Shown here piece after piece: positions 9,836 through 17,695 of a stretch of DNA of 64,000 nt (the first letter of the stretch is position 1; the number at the start of each line of letters is the position of its first letter). The translations under genes and the position numbers were made by a program. The DNA comes from Mangrovibacter plantisponsor. GTDB taxonomy: Bacteria > Pseudomonadota > Gammaproteobacteria > Enterobacterales > Enterobacteriaceae. The stretch is from assembly GCF_003182475.1 (NCBI RefSeq), contig NZ_QGTS01000009.1, positions 124,001-188,000 of the forward strand, written 5' to 3'. A model generated the notes under the pieces. The model was not told where the DNA came from and did no database searches. It was given only the letters and a program-made list of their open reading frames with translations.

Positions 9836-10720
9836 ATGACGTATTCATCATTAATTGAAATACCAGAAGAAACACTGGAATGTATTAATGGCAAATTTGT
9901 TGTCGACCTTGCCAGTGATATTGACCTGCGACGGGAGCGCCACCGCCACCCACAAAGCAACCAGTTTTGGGTGCACTTACAAGCGGTATTTCGCCAGAAA
10001 CTCCCCGCAGGGCAAATTTTACATGGCAGTGAAGCGGCAATGAACCATGGTGATGCCAATCTGGCCTGGCTACAGTGGTTCCTCAGTAAAATGGCGCTCA
10101 GCCAGTTTACTCTGGCATCACTGACGGCACGGATTCAGGTGTTGCGCGCCAGTTGCCCTCCCGGCCATGAACGAGAGAAACACCTGCTGCAATTGCAAAC
10201 CCTGGTAAGCCAGCGCCAGCAGCGGCTGGCCGCGCAACTGGAAAAGTCAGACAGCCTCAACCAGGCTCAGGTTCATTGTGAGCAAGTGTTTGCTCGTTGG
10301 CGTACCGGGCATTATCAGCGTTTTTCTCCTGCTGCCCGTTGTTATATCGCGCTGGAGGAGTTGCGTTGGGGGATGTTTGGCGATGTCTGCCGTGCGCAAC
10401 AATCCATACATTCCCATTCGCTGGTGGAGTTTGTCCGGGAACGTGCTATTGCGCAACTGGCTTGCGATATCGGTGCATCAGCAAGAACCCGGCACTTTTA
10501 CCATCAGTGGCTTACGTTCCCGCCAGCAACAGGTATGATGGATCTGAAAGCATTGCTGAGCTGGCTGGGTGACTGGTGTCACGGTGAGTATCAGCCTGTC
10601 ACCTGGTCTGTAACACAAAGCTGGCAAAACATTGCGCTGGGTATGCCGCGTATTTGTTCAGCTTCCCGCCTGGCTGGCAGCATGGTGGATGAAATCTTTC
10701 ACCTGGCAGACGCCGATTAA
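9836..10720 (+). CDS. yjcZ: YjcZ family protein, partner of CrfC
   Basis: A 294-residue cytoplasmic-looking protein without signal peptide or membrane segment, translated directly after crfC with a two-base gap. The pair crfC-yjcZ is conserved in enterobacteria, and in E. coli both genes have been linked to motility when overexpressed. The sequence is rich in Gln, Leu and Trp, with a helical central part (about 105-160, RIQVLRASCPPGHEREKH onward) suggestive of coiled coil. I see no catalytic motif. The name rests on neighbourhood, length and general resemblance; the biochemical role is unknown. Confidence 0.75.
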   Translation: MTYSSLIEIPEETLECINGKFVVDLASDIDLRRERHRHPQSNQFWVHLQAVFRQKLPAGQILHGSEAAMNHGDANLAWLQWFLSKMALSQFTLASLTARIQVLRASCPPGHEREKHLLQLQTLVSQRQQRLAAQLEKSDSLNQAQVHCEQVFARWRTGHYQRFSPAARCYIALEELRWGMFGDVCRAQQSIHSHSLVEFVRERAIAQLACDIGASARTRHFYHQWLTFPPATGMMDLKALLSWLGDWCHGEYQPVTWSVTQSWQNIALGMPRICSASRLAGSMVDEIFHLADAD

Positions 10721-10740
10721 CTGCGCTGGTGGGTAATAAG

Positions 10741-10771
10741 TAACAAGGGGCAAACCTGTTTCCCCTTGTTA
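10741..10771 (+). terminator. Hairpin terminating crfC-yjcZ
   Basis: Perfect 10-bp arms TAACAAGGGG / CCCCTTGTTA with an 11-base loop, 20 bp past the yjcZ stop. It lacks a T run, so efficiency is uncertain. Its right arm runs into the dispersed repeat described next. Confidence 0.6.
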
Positions 10772-10810
10772 TTGGGTGACATCCTCTCGTTCTGTGCAGA
10801 CATGAGGTTT
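10769..10810 (+). repeat. Dispersed intergenic repeat, copy A
   Basis: A 42-bp stretch starting TTATTGGGTGACATCCTCT and ending CATGAGGTTT that is matched at 36 of 42 positions by 59819-59860. Both copies lie just behind a hairpin that follows a plus-strand operon. Conserved CCTC and GAGG could pair. I do not recognise the family. Confidence 0.75.
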
Positions 10811-11157
10811 AACAGCGGCCTCAAGCGGAAAATTGTTTTCTTATGGTTGTGTATGAAAGCAAACCCACCACGGCTGCCTGTTTATGATTTCTATCTCTCC
10901 AACCAGAGTTAACCTGCGGCATGAACGGTGTTTCTTTATTATTGTCCGAGGTTCAAAGCTACATTGCGGCTCTTCTCGCTTTTTATCATGGCGAACTATC
11001 CGTTGAAGGCGATGGATACGTCATGCCATGCCGGGTGCTTTTTCTGGAAAAGCAGATTTCTTTCACGTTTAGCTACCACTAACACACTGATTCTGCTCAC
11101 TTATATGAAATATTGAATAATTAGCAAGAAAAGAATGACTTGATTTTAGTAACTCAA
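10811..11157. other. Intergenic stretch before the TonB receptor gene
   Basis: No credible gene; a 62-codon frame at 10928-11116 has unlikely composition. It becomes AT-rich toward the receptor gene and presumably carries its promoter. Confidence 0.5.
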
Positions 11158-11196
11158 AAATGATAATCGGTCTCAAAATTATAAATCTTATCATTT
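11158..11196 (+). promoter_or_regulatory. Fur-like inverted half-sites before the TonB receptor
   Basis: AAATGATAA (11158-11166) and TTATCATTT (11188-11196) are perfect 9-bp inverted arms, 21 bp apart, ending 20 bp before the start codon. Each contains the TGATAAT-type core of Fur half-sites, but the wide spacing is not that of a standard 19-bp Fur box. Iron repression is expected for this gene class; the site itself is inferred. Confidence 0.45.
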
Positions 11197-11215
11197 AAGA
11201 ACAGAGAGAAAAGCC

Positions 11216-13465
11216 GTGTCAAACCGCCAGTCAACTTGTGTGGGCAAGGGGCCCCGCATATTGGCGTTGCTAATCAGTAGCGCTATTTTCCCGGCACTTG
11301 CCGTGGGCACAGCAACGGACAGCCAGTCAACAAACACCTCAAAGCAAGAGACCACTCACTCTAAGAAAGTAGATACCATTACGGTGACTGCTTCTCCTGA
11401 CAATACCTTCCAGCCAGGTGGCGATGAGCTGGTGCCTGCTTATCTGGACGGGCAGGTTGCCAATGGCGGCCGCCTGGGAATGTTAGGTGAACAAAGCGCC
11501 ATGGATGTGCCTTTCAATGTGGTGGGGTACACCTCTAAATTAGTCCAGGACCAGCAGGCACATACAATTGCTGAGGTAGTGGCTAACGATGCGGGTGTGC
11601 AGTCGACCAAAGGTTATGGCACATACGCTGAAACATATCGTATTCGCGGTTTTACTTTGAACGGCGATGACATGACTATGGGGGGGCTGCCTGGGGTGGT
11701 TCCTCGCCAGGTGGTTGATACCCAAATGCTGGAGCGTATTGAAATTTTCAAAGGTGCGAATGCACTTCTGAATGGTGCGGCTGGTACTGGGGTTGGTGGC
11801 ATGATCAACCTGGAACCTAAACGCGCGGAAGATACGCCGATTACCCGTGTCGGTGTGGATTACACCTCAGATTCCCGGTTAGGTGGAAGCCTGGATGTGG
11901 GCCGCCGGTTTGGTGATAACAACCAGTTTGGCGCAAGGGTAAATTTGTTGCACCGCGAAGGCGAGGGCGCGGTAGATAACGATAAACGCCGTACTACTCT
12001 GGCTTCACTGGGGCTGGATTATCGGGGCGACCGCCTGCGTTCTTCACTGGATTTTGGCTACCAGAAGAAAACCTTCCATGGCAGCCGTGGTGGTGTAAAT
12101 ATCAGTGGTGTCGATTTTATTCCAGCGGTGCCCGGTAGCTCTACCAACTACACCCAGAAATGGAGTTACAGCGATATCGAAAATGAATTCGGTATGGCGA
12201 AATCAGAATACGACTTACTCGATGATGGGCGTCTGACTGCGTATGCCGCACTGGGCGGCCAGCATGCACGGGAAACCGGGGAATCAACCACACCGGCATT
12301 GACAGATACCAGTGGTGACGCAACTGTTTCACGCATGAAGTCAGACACCATTATTGATACGCTTAGTGGTATGGCGGGGTTACGCAGTAAGTTTGATACT
12401 GGGTTTGTGTCGCACAATGTCAATGTGGGCTATTCCGCATTTACCAGCCAGACCAAGTCTGCCTATGCAATGAATTTCTTTGCACCGACATCAACAATCA
12501 ACATCTATTCCCCGCAGGATGTTGCAAAACCTGAAGCTGATTATGTCGGTGGTAAATACTCCGATCCATCCACCACGATTCGTAGCCGCACTCAGGGCTG
12601 GTTGTTAAGTGATACATTGGGCGTGCTGGACGATAAGTTACTGTTTACTCTGGGTGCCCGCTACCAAAAAGTGGTGCTGGTCAACTATGACTATAACTCC
12701 GGGGCGGAAACCTCACACTTCGAAGATAACCGCTGGATGCCGACTTATGGTGTTGTTTATAAGCCATGGAAGCCGGTTTCTTTCTATGCCAACCATACCG
12801 AAGCACTGCAACCAGGTGATTCCATTGGTGTGGGTGCACTGAACTACGGCCAAAGCCTGGGCATCATTCACTCCAAACAAAATGAAGTGGGTGTCAAAAT
12901 GGATTTTGGCCGCGTGGGCGGCTCCCTGGCATTATTTGAAATCAAAAAACCTTCAGCGATTAACGATTATGTCGGCTCAAATTACTACACTCGTCTGGAT
13001 GGTGAGCAGCGTAACCGCGGTATTGAACTGAATGTGTTTGGCGAGCCCATGTTGGGCCTGCGTTTGAATGCCAGCACCACCTGGATAGACCCGGAACTGT
13101 CTAAAACTGAAAATGGCACCAACGATGGCAACGATGCCATTGGTGTGCCACGTTTTGTGGGTGTTCTGGGTGCAGAATATGACATCCCCCATGTGGAGGG
13201 CCTGACTGCAACCGCGCGTGTCAATCATACTGGCTCTCAGTATGCCGATGCGGCAAACACCAAAAAGCTGGACAGCTACACCACGCTGGATTTAGGTGTG
13301 CGCTACCGGATGCAGCTTAACGCAGACAAGAATGAAATGGTCTGGCGTGTTGGTGTGGAAAACGTCACCAATGAAAAATACTGGGCTTCTGTAGAAAGCT
13401 ACGGCTCTTATATTTTCCAGGGCGACCCGCGTACCCTGAAAGTGTCAATGACCTACGATTTCTAA
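11216..13465 (+). CDS. TonB-dependent siderophore receptor, FcuA-like
   Basis: Outer-membrane gated channel importing a ferric siderophore using TonB energy. The 749-residue precursor has a signal peptide (hydrophobic LALLISSAIFPALAV), then a TonB-box-like DTITVTAS near 53-60. The plug domain holds FNVVGYTSKLVQDQQ, YRIRGFTLNGD and LERIEIFKGANALLNG, with VGGMINLEPKRA ending it. The beta-barrel follows and closes with the terminal aromatic KVSMTYDF. The stretch PAYLDGQVANGGRLG resembles the ferrichrome receptor FcuA of Yersinia, so a hydroxamate substrate is likely but unproven. Translation starts at GTG after an AGAGAGAAA ribosome site. No siderophore synthesis or ABC genes are adjacent, so it is a stand-alone receptor. 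A terminator follows. Confidence 0.85.
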   Translation: MSNRQSTCVGKGPRILALLISSAIFPALAVGTATDSQSTNTSKQETTHSKKVDTITVTASPDNTFQPGGDELVPAYLDGQVANGGRLGMLGEQSAMDVPFNVVGYTSKLVQDQQAHTIAEVVANDAGVQSTKGYGTYAETYRIRGFTLNGDDMTMGGLPGVVPRQVVDTQMLERIEIFKGANALLNGAAGTGVGGMINLEPKRAEDTPITRVGVDYTSDSRLGGSLDVGRRFGDNNQFGARVNLLHREGEGAVDNDKRRTTLASLGLDYRGDRLRSSLDFGYQKKTFHGSRGGVNISGVDFIPAVPGSSTNYTQKWSYSDIENEFGMAKSEYDLLDDGRLTAYAALGGQHARETGESTTPALTDTSGDATVSRMKSDTIIDTLSGMAGLRSKFDTGFVSHNVNVGYSAFTSQTKSAYAMNFFAPTSTINIYSPQDVAKPEADYVGGKYSDPSTTIRSRTQGWLLSDTLGVLDDKLLFTLGARYQKVVLVNYDYNSGAETSHFEDNRWMPTYGVVYKPWKPVSFYANHTEALQPGDSIGVGALNYGQSLGIIHSKQNEVGVKMDFGRVGGSLALFEIKKPSAINDYVGSNYYTRLDGEQRNRGIELNVFGEPMLGLRLNASTTWIDPELSKTENGTNDGNDAIGVPRFVGVLGAEYDIPHVEGLTATARVNHTGSQYADAANTKKLDSYTTLDLGVRYRMQLNADKNEMVWRVGVENVTNEKYWASVESYGSYIFQGDPRTLKVSMTYDF

Positions 13466-13490
13466 GATTAACTGAATAGCTTTTAATAAG

Positions 13491-13522
13491 CCGGTTACCT
13501 GAAAAGGTGGCCGGTTTTTTTT
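13491..13522 (+). terminator. Rho-independent terminator of the TonB receptor gene
   Basis: Stem CCGGTTACCT / AGGTGGCCGG (two G-U pairs) with a GAAA loop, followed by eight T residues. Confidence 0.9.
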
Positions 13523-14043
13523 ACCTTTCCGGATAGGCCAGGATAAACGGAACAGGAGATAAAACTGTAATTTTGTTATTTATTAGTAATATTATTTTAA
13601 TATCAATGCATGCTGCGCTTATTTTTAAATAAAAACTCAATTCTGGATGTGGCTTTAATTCTATCGATGAGGTTATTTTAAAATAACTGCAAATAATAAC
13701 CATTATTATTCATTTTGCTTTTCTGTTACTACAATATTAGCCATTAAGACCTACTATATTTGGTAGTTTTACCCTGCGTATTTCAGTCTTGATACCGGTT
13801 TAAAATGCTTTTCCTGGCCGGAACTGCAAATAAAACGAGGTGGAGAGTATTTGCACCTGATTTCATCATTATGAAACTAAAGCCTTTTTTAAGGTAAACC
13901 ATTTTTTACTTGAGCCTTGTGCTGAATCGAATAAATCCCGCTTACTGCTAAACAGGCTTTTTAGTATCGCTTGAATATCGTGTAAACCTCTGCGCTTTTG
14001 TGCCGATAACAGACGAGTATATGTCTATTCTCAGGGAAAAAGG
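13523..14043. other. AT-rich intergenic stretch
   Basis: About 520 bp with no credible gene. It contains an AT-rich alternating patch near 13690-13715 (ATAATAACCATTATTATTC) that resembles a degenerate Fur box, and presumably the promoter of the next gene. Confidence 0.5.
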
Positions 14044-14886
14044 ATGAACACTCTTTTCGCAAAGTCACTGTCCGGGAGCGTGATAACGGGGACGTCGTTG
14101 TCTGACAATTCCAGCCATGCCACTTCCGGGCATTCTGTAAAAACGAAAGATGCTGAGCACACACAAGATGGAAGTACCGGTGCTGATACAGCGCTGCAAC
14201 AAGATGGCGGCGTGACCGTCTCATTGAACTATTCTGTTGAATCCGGTGAAATTATCTCACCTGAACAACTGGATGGCCTGGCTTCTTTGTCTCAACGCCT
14301 GGCGAAAAGCCCCAGCCTGAATAACTCGTTGTTTACTGATCCGGCTACGGCAATGGATGCGGTGAGCTTTACAGGCTTTTACCACGCGGCGGCAGAAGGT
14401 GTAACGGCTGATCAACTGGCTGAAAAACTACATACTGCACTGAGTGGCGTACCTGGTAGCGGAACGCAACTGACCGACGCGATGGACCTGGCAATGACGC
14501 AGGCCAGGCTGAATAAGCTGGTGGATGATAATATCGCCGCAGACTGGCAACCGCATGCACGGCAGACCGTGGAGCAGTTTATTCAGGCAAAGGTAACCGC
14601 TCAGGACAGTGAGTGGCAGGCGCTGGCGGAAGAAGATATTGCACTGGCCGCAGCACGTGGGGATTATGCGAATCAGTCCCGGGCTGAATCAGACCTGGCG
14701 GTATTACAGGCAGGTAACAGCCAGCACCAACAATTGCGTACAGCTTTTCTTGAACTGACACGCGATACCTCAAACAGTGACGACTGGTTCAGCACGTTTA
14801 GTGCGGCCATAAATGGCAAGGGTGCGCTGGAATATGAAGAACAAATGCATGTCCAGGCACTGAGCACACAATGGCAGAGTTTATAG
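14044..14886 (+). CDS. Unrecognised cysteine-free 280-residue protein
   Basis: I do not recognise a family. The product is acidic, has no cysteine, no N-terminal hydrophobic signal and no membrane segment. Residues 1-55 are dominated by Ser, Thr, Gly, Asp and His and look disordered (NTLFAKSLSGSVITGTSLSD). The rest looks helical and Ala/Gln-rich, with AARGDYANQSRAESDLAVLQA near 195-215. A disordered Ser/Thr-rich N terminus without cysteines is typical of some secreted effectors and flagellar or T3SS-associated proteins, but no secretion genes are near. The ATG follows an AAAAAGG ribosome site. It is flanked by the TonB receptor and by hemS on the opposite strand. Confidence 0.8.
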   Translation: MNTLFAKSLSGSVITGTSLSDNSSHATSGHSVKTKDAEHTQDGSTGADTALQQDGGVTVSLNYSVESGEIISPEQLDGLASLSQRLAKSPSLNNSLFTDPATAMDAVSFTGFYHAAAEGVTADQLAEKLHTALSGVPGSGTQLTDAMDLAMTQARLNKLVDDNIAADWQPHARQTVEQFIQAKVTAQDSEWQALAEEDIALAAARGDYANQSRAESDLAVLQAGNSQHQQLRTAFLELTRDTSNSDDWFSTFSAAINGKGALEYEEQMHVQALSTQWQSL

Positions 14887-15062
14887 CCGCGGCAATGCCG
14901 TGTTTGCCGCCAGGAGTATCACTTGTTATCACTAACAGGCGGTGCTGACGGCGTTTATTGAGCCATGTATTTCACTGTTTTGCGCCAGGCGGGTAAAGTG
15001 CGTTGCACTGCAATGCAATGCTTCCCTCAGTGCCGGATACCATCCGGCCTGGCCTTTTCCAC

Positions 15063-16091
15063 TTACGCCGCCACACCTGTGTTCATCACAGCATCGATTT
15101 GTTCTCGCCAGGTAAGTTGTTCTGGCGCCCCTTCACTGCGCTGGCCATAGAGCTGTGCTATCTGAGAACCATCTGCAGCAAACAGCTCCAGGCTGGTAAC
15201 AAATCCGTCCCGCGTGGGTTTGCGTGTGACCCAGGTTTCCGCAATGTTATCCATAGCTAATTGCAACGAAAATGCCGGGTTTTCCACACACAGTTGCTGG
15301 TTTACTACCGCCACCTTATCAATAGGCCCTGTGAAAATTTGCACACAACCCCTGCTGGCGACAAAGATCATTAGTTCATTTTGCGCTTTTTCCGCCTGAG
15401 CCAGAATTTGCTGCACAGCATCATTGTCGACCTGGCAGGCAAGATCAGAACCCACTGCACGAAACGCCTGCAGGCGTGAAACTTCATGATTTTTCAGCAG
15501 CCCAAAGAATTGGTGAACATCGGTCATTGCACGCCATTCACGCTCAAGCGCCTGACCATCAACAGCATCTGTGTGTAACGGTGCCGGGTAAGCGCGCAGA
15601 TCCAGCTCCCGGTGTTTGCGTAAACTACATTCGCTAATCAGTTCATTCCAGGCGGTAAGGTTGGTGTTCTCGGTCGTGAAGGCACTGAGTACAGCATCGC
15701 CCTGGTTATCAAAAATCTGAATACTCTGGCGTAACCCCTGCGAGGTTTGTTCCGCTACGGCAAAGGCACAATGCCACTGAGCAGGAAACAAGCGGAGATC
15801 CAGTGCTCGTGGGTTCAGCACAATACCGTGCTGGCCCAGGCGCAGGTTGTCATAACCCCCAATTTGCTTATGAATAGCATAAGGGTTTCGGGTAATATTT
15901 TTTATTTCACCAACCCGGGACAGCCCGTGCAACAAAGCAGTGAAATCAGGGCGTAACTGGACTGTATCCTGCCCAAGCCGGCAAAAGAGCAATTCTGCTT
16001 CACTGATAGCCATTTGTGCCGCGAGCTCGCAGGTATGTTTGTGCGGGTGTGTGGCTTTGAGTGACAAATAATGTTGGTAGCGACCATTCAT
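15063..16091 (-). CDS. hemS: Haem-degrading/haem-transport factor HemS
   Basis: Cytoplasmic haem-binding protein of the HemS/ChuS/HmuS family, which accepts haem after import and can break it open to release iron. The 342-residue product has the two-repeat architecture of the family, and His193 in DVHQFFGLL coincides with the axial haem ligand position known in ChuS. The start at 16089-16091 was chosen because it follows TTAAGGAGAATGAATTT, a good ribosome site; an in-frame extension to 16169 has implausible sequence. Usually hemS sits with hemR and hemTUV; here neither the haem receptor nor the ABC transporter is adjacent, so it appears orphaned. A Fur-box-like sequence lies upstream, shared with the divergent Rdx gene. 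Confidence 0.9.
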   Translation of the reverse strand: MNGRYQHYLSLKATHPHKHTCELAAQMAISEAELLFCRLGQDTVQLRPDFTALLHGLSRVGEIKNITRNPYAIHKQIGGYDNLRLGQHGIVLNPRALDLRLFPAQWHCAFAVAEQTSQGLRQSIQIFDNQGDAVLSAFTTENTNLTAWNELISECSLRKHRELDLRAYPAPLHTDAVDGQALEREWRAMTDVHQFFGLLKNHEVSRLQAFRAVGSDLACQVDNDAVQQILAQAEKAQNELMIFVASRGCVQIFTGPIDKVAVVNQQLCVENPAFSLQLAMDNIAETWVTRKPTRDGFVTSLELFAADGSQIAQLYGQRSEGAPEQLTWREQIDAVMNTGVAA

Positions 16092-16245
16092 AAATTCATT
16101 CTCCTTAATAACCCCGAAGCAGGAAAAGAGATGACAACGGGCAGGGGGACAGCACAGGAGGCCAGACACTGTGTTAAGGTTACAATAGTGTTAGCAATAT
16201 GAAATAAAGCTAATATAAACACGCAGTGTAAGCAATGCATTCTCT

Positions 16246-16264
16246 GATAATGAGAATTGTTCTA
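16246..16264. promoter_or_regulatory. Fur box between hemS and the Rdx gene
   Basis: GATAATGAGAATTGTTCTA matches the 19-bp consensus GATAATGATAATCATTATC at about 14 positions. It lies 155 bp before hemS and 57 bp before the Rdx gene, so it could control either or both. Confidence 0.65.
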
Positions 16265-16321
16265 TGTTTGGCGTATTCACTCAGTACGCATCCACCGCAG
16301 AAAAAATGAAGGGAAATGATT

Positions 16322-16633
16322 ATGGAACCAAAACCGCAGGTTATTATTGAGTACTGTACTCAGTGTAATTGGCTGCTCCGTTCCTCATGGATGGCTCAGG
16401 AGTTGCTCTTTACCTTCGCAGAGGATTTGGCGAGTGTGACACTCAAGCCTGCGACAGGTGGAATCTTTATTATTCGGGTGAATGAGCAGGTTATTTGGGA
16501 GCGTAAACGTGACGGCGGTTTTCCTGATGCGCCTACTCTCAAGCAGCGGGTGCGGGATATTTGCTTCCCTGAGCGCAGCCTTGGTCATAGTGATTTGCCG
16601 CGCACCACGCCTTCTGAGTCTGGCAGTGTTTAA
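16322..16633 (+). CDS. SelT/SelW/SelH (Rdx) family protein, Cys form
   Basis: Small thioredoxin-like Rdx-family protein of 103 residues. The diagnostic redox motif is YCTQCNWLLRSSWMAQELL near the N terminus; both positions of the CxxC are cysteine (no selenocysteine). Further family hallmarks follow: TGGIFIIRVN, WERKRDGGFPDAPTLKQRVRD and the terminal SLGHSD. Members are presumed redox proteins, but the physiological substrate is unknown. The start at 16322 gives the usual MEPKP N terminus and better spacing from GAAGGGA than the in-frame ATG at 16316. Divergent from hemS across a Fur-box-like site, which suggests iron-linked expression. Confidence 0.85.
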   Translation: MEPKPQVIIEYCTQCNWLLRSSWMAQELLFTFAEDLASVTLKPATGGIFIIRVNEQVIWERKRDGGFPDAPTLKQRVRDICFPERSLGHSDLPRTTPSESGSV

Positions 16634-16816
16634 GCATTTTCTACTGGACTTATCTGAACATTGTAAAGTTCAGTGATTGTTGTGTTGTATTGAGCTTTTT
16701 TCTTCTCAAATGCGTAAAATTCAGTTTTCAATGTATTGCATAGCAACGCCAGGCCCTTATTCTGGGGAGCGGTTGTGCATACACCTTTTAATTGCCCATT
16801 AATCAAGGAGTGAACG

Positions 16817-17548
16817 ATGGCTACGCACTTTGCACGGGGGATACTCTCTTACCCACATAATTTGTCACCACGCCTTTCAGCCCAGGCTCTGAAATACTCC
16901 CAGCAACTTCCATCCCATAAACGTAACCGTTTTTTGGCCTCACGTAGTTTGCTGGCTGAACTGATGTTTATGCTGTATGGCATTGCTGTGTTGCCAGAAA
17001 TTACTTGTGAGCAGGGCCGGCCGTGTTTTGTCAGTAAGGAGTTGCCCGATTTCTCGGTAGCTTATGCAGGAAACTGGGCCGGTGTGGTGGTGGCAACAGA
17101 AGGCAAATGTGGTCTGGATATGGAGCTTCAACGGGCCATTATTAACGCTCCTGCGGAGCGGGAAGGCCTGAGCAGCAATGAAATTATCTGGATTAATAAC
17201 CAAACCGATCCGAAAGAAGCCTGGGTCCAGATTCTGGCGGTTCGCCAAAGTCTGGGAAAACTGGTTGGTCAGCCTAATAATATCACCCATGAGCTGCAAT
17301 TATTGCCGGGGGTTGGGCGGTTACGTTTTGCACCTATGGCGCTGGTTGAAACGATTTGTGATGCTGAAGACCTGCTGGTGTGGTCTGTGGCAGGTGCTCC
17401 GGCAGCAGAACGCCTGAAGTTGTGGGAGTTTGATACGGCTTCTGGCTGGCGGGTGTTAAAAGACTTGCAGGAAAGGGCGCACGACCCGGATACTCGCTTA
17501 ATGCGCTTTACCAGTATGCCTGCAGATAAGGCATTAATTATTAAATAA
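16817..17548 (+). CDS. 4'-phosphopantetheinyl transferase-like protein with eroded motifs
   Basis: A 243-residue protein with the layout of the Sfp/AcpT superfamily, which transfers the CoA phosphopantetheine arm to carrier proteins. Visible landmarks are RNRFLASRSLLAELM (38-50), EQGRPCF (65-71), SVAYAGNWAGVVVA (80-93) where active enzymes have a (N)LSHSGD-like stretch, GLDMEL (99-104, retaining the metal-binding Asp101 and Glu103), and RQSLGK (143-148) where the family has KEAxxK. So the conserved His-Ser and the Lys-Glu of the signature are replaced by Tyr-Ala and Arg-Gln. It may be catalytically altered, have a different partner, or be a pseudoenzyme. AAGGAG precedes the ATG. No polyketide or peptide synthetase gene is near. 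Confidence 0.7.
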   Translation: MATHFARGILSYPHNLSPRLSAQALKYSQQLPSHKRNRFLASRSLLAELMFMLYGIAVLPEITCEQGRPCFVSKELPDFSVAYAGNWAGVVVATEGKCGLDMELQRAIINAPAEREGLSSNEIIWINNQTDPKEAWVQILAVRQSLGKLVGQPNNITHELQLLPGVGRLRFAPMALVETICDAEDLLVWSVAGAPAAERLKLWEFDTASGWRVLKDLQERAHDPDTRLMRFTSMPADKALIIK

Positions 17549-17635
17549 GAAAACAGTTGTTTGCCGGTGTGCTTCAGCAGGCTATCAGCCAACCACTATC
17601 ACTATATTGTATAAATAAAAAGCATCGTATAAATC

Positions 17636-17678
17636 AAAAATGGCTGCCCGGGTTAACCCCGCTGGCAGCCATTTTTTT
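17636..17678. terminator. Bidirectional terminator between the PPTase-like gene and adeP
   Basis: Perfect 13-bp arms AAAAATGGCTGCC / GGCAGCCATTTTT with a T run on the plus strand and A run at the left, so it can stop transcription from both convergent genes. Confidence 0.9.
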
Positions 17679-17695
17679 ACCGTAAACAACCGGTA

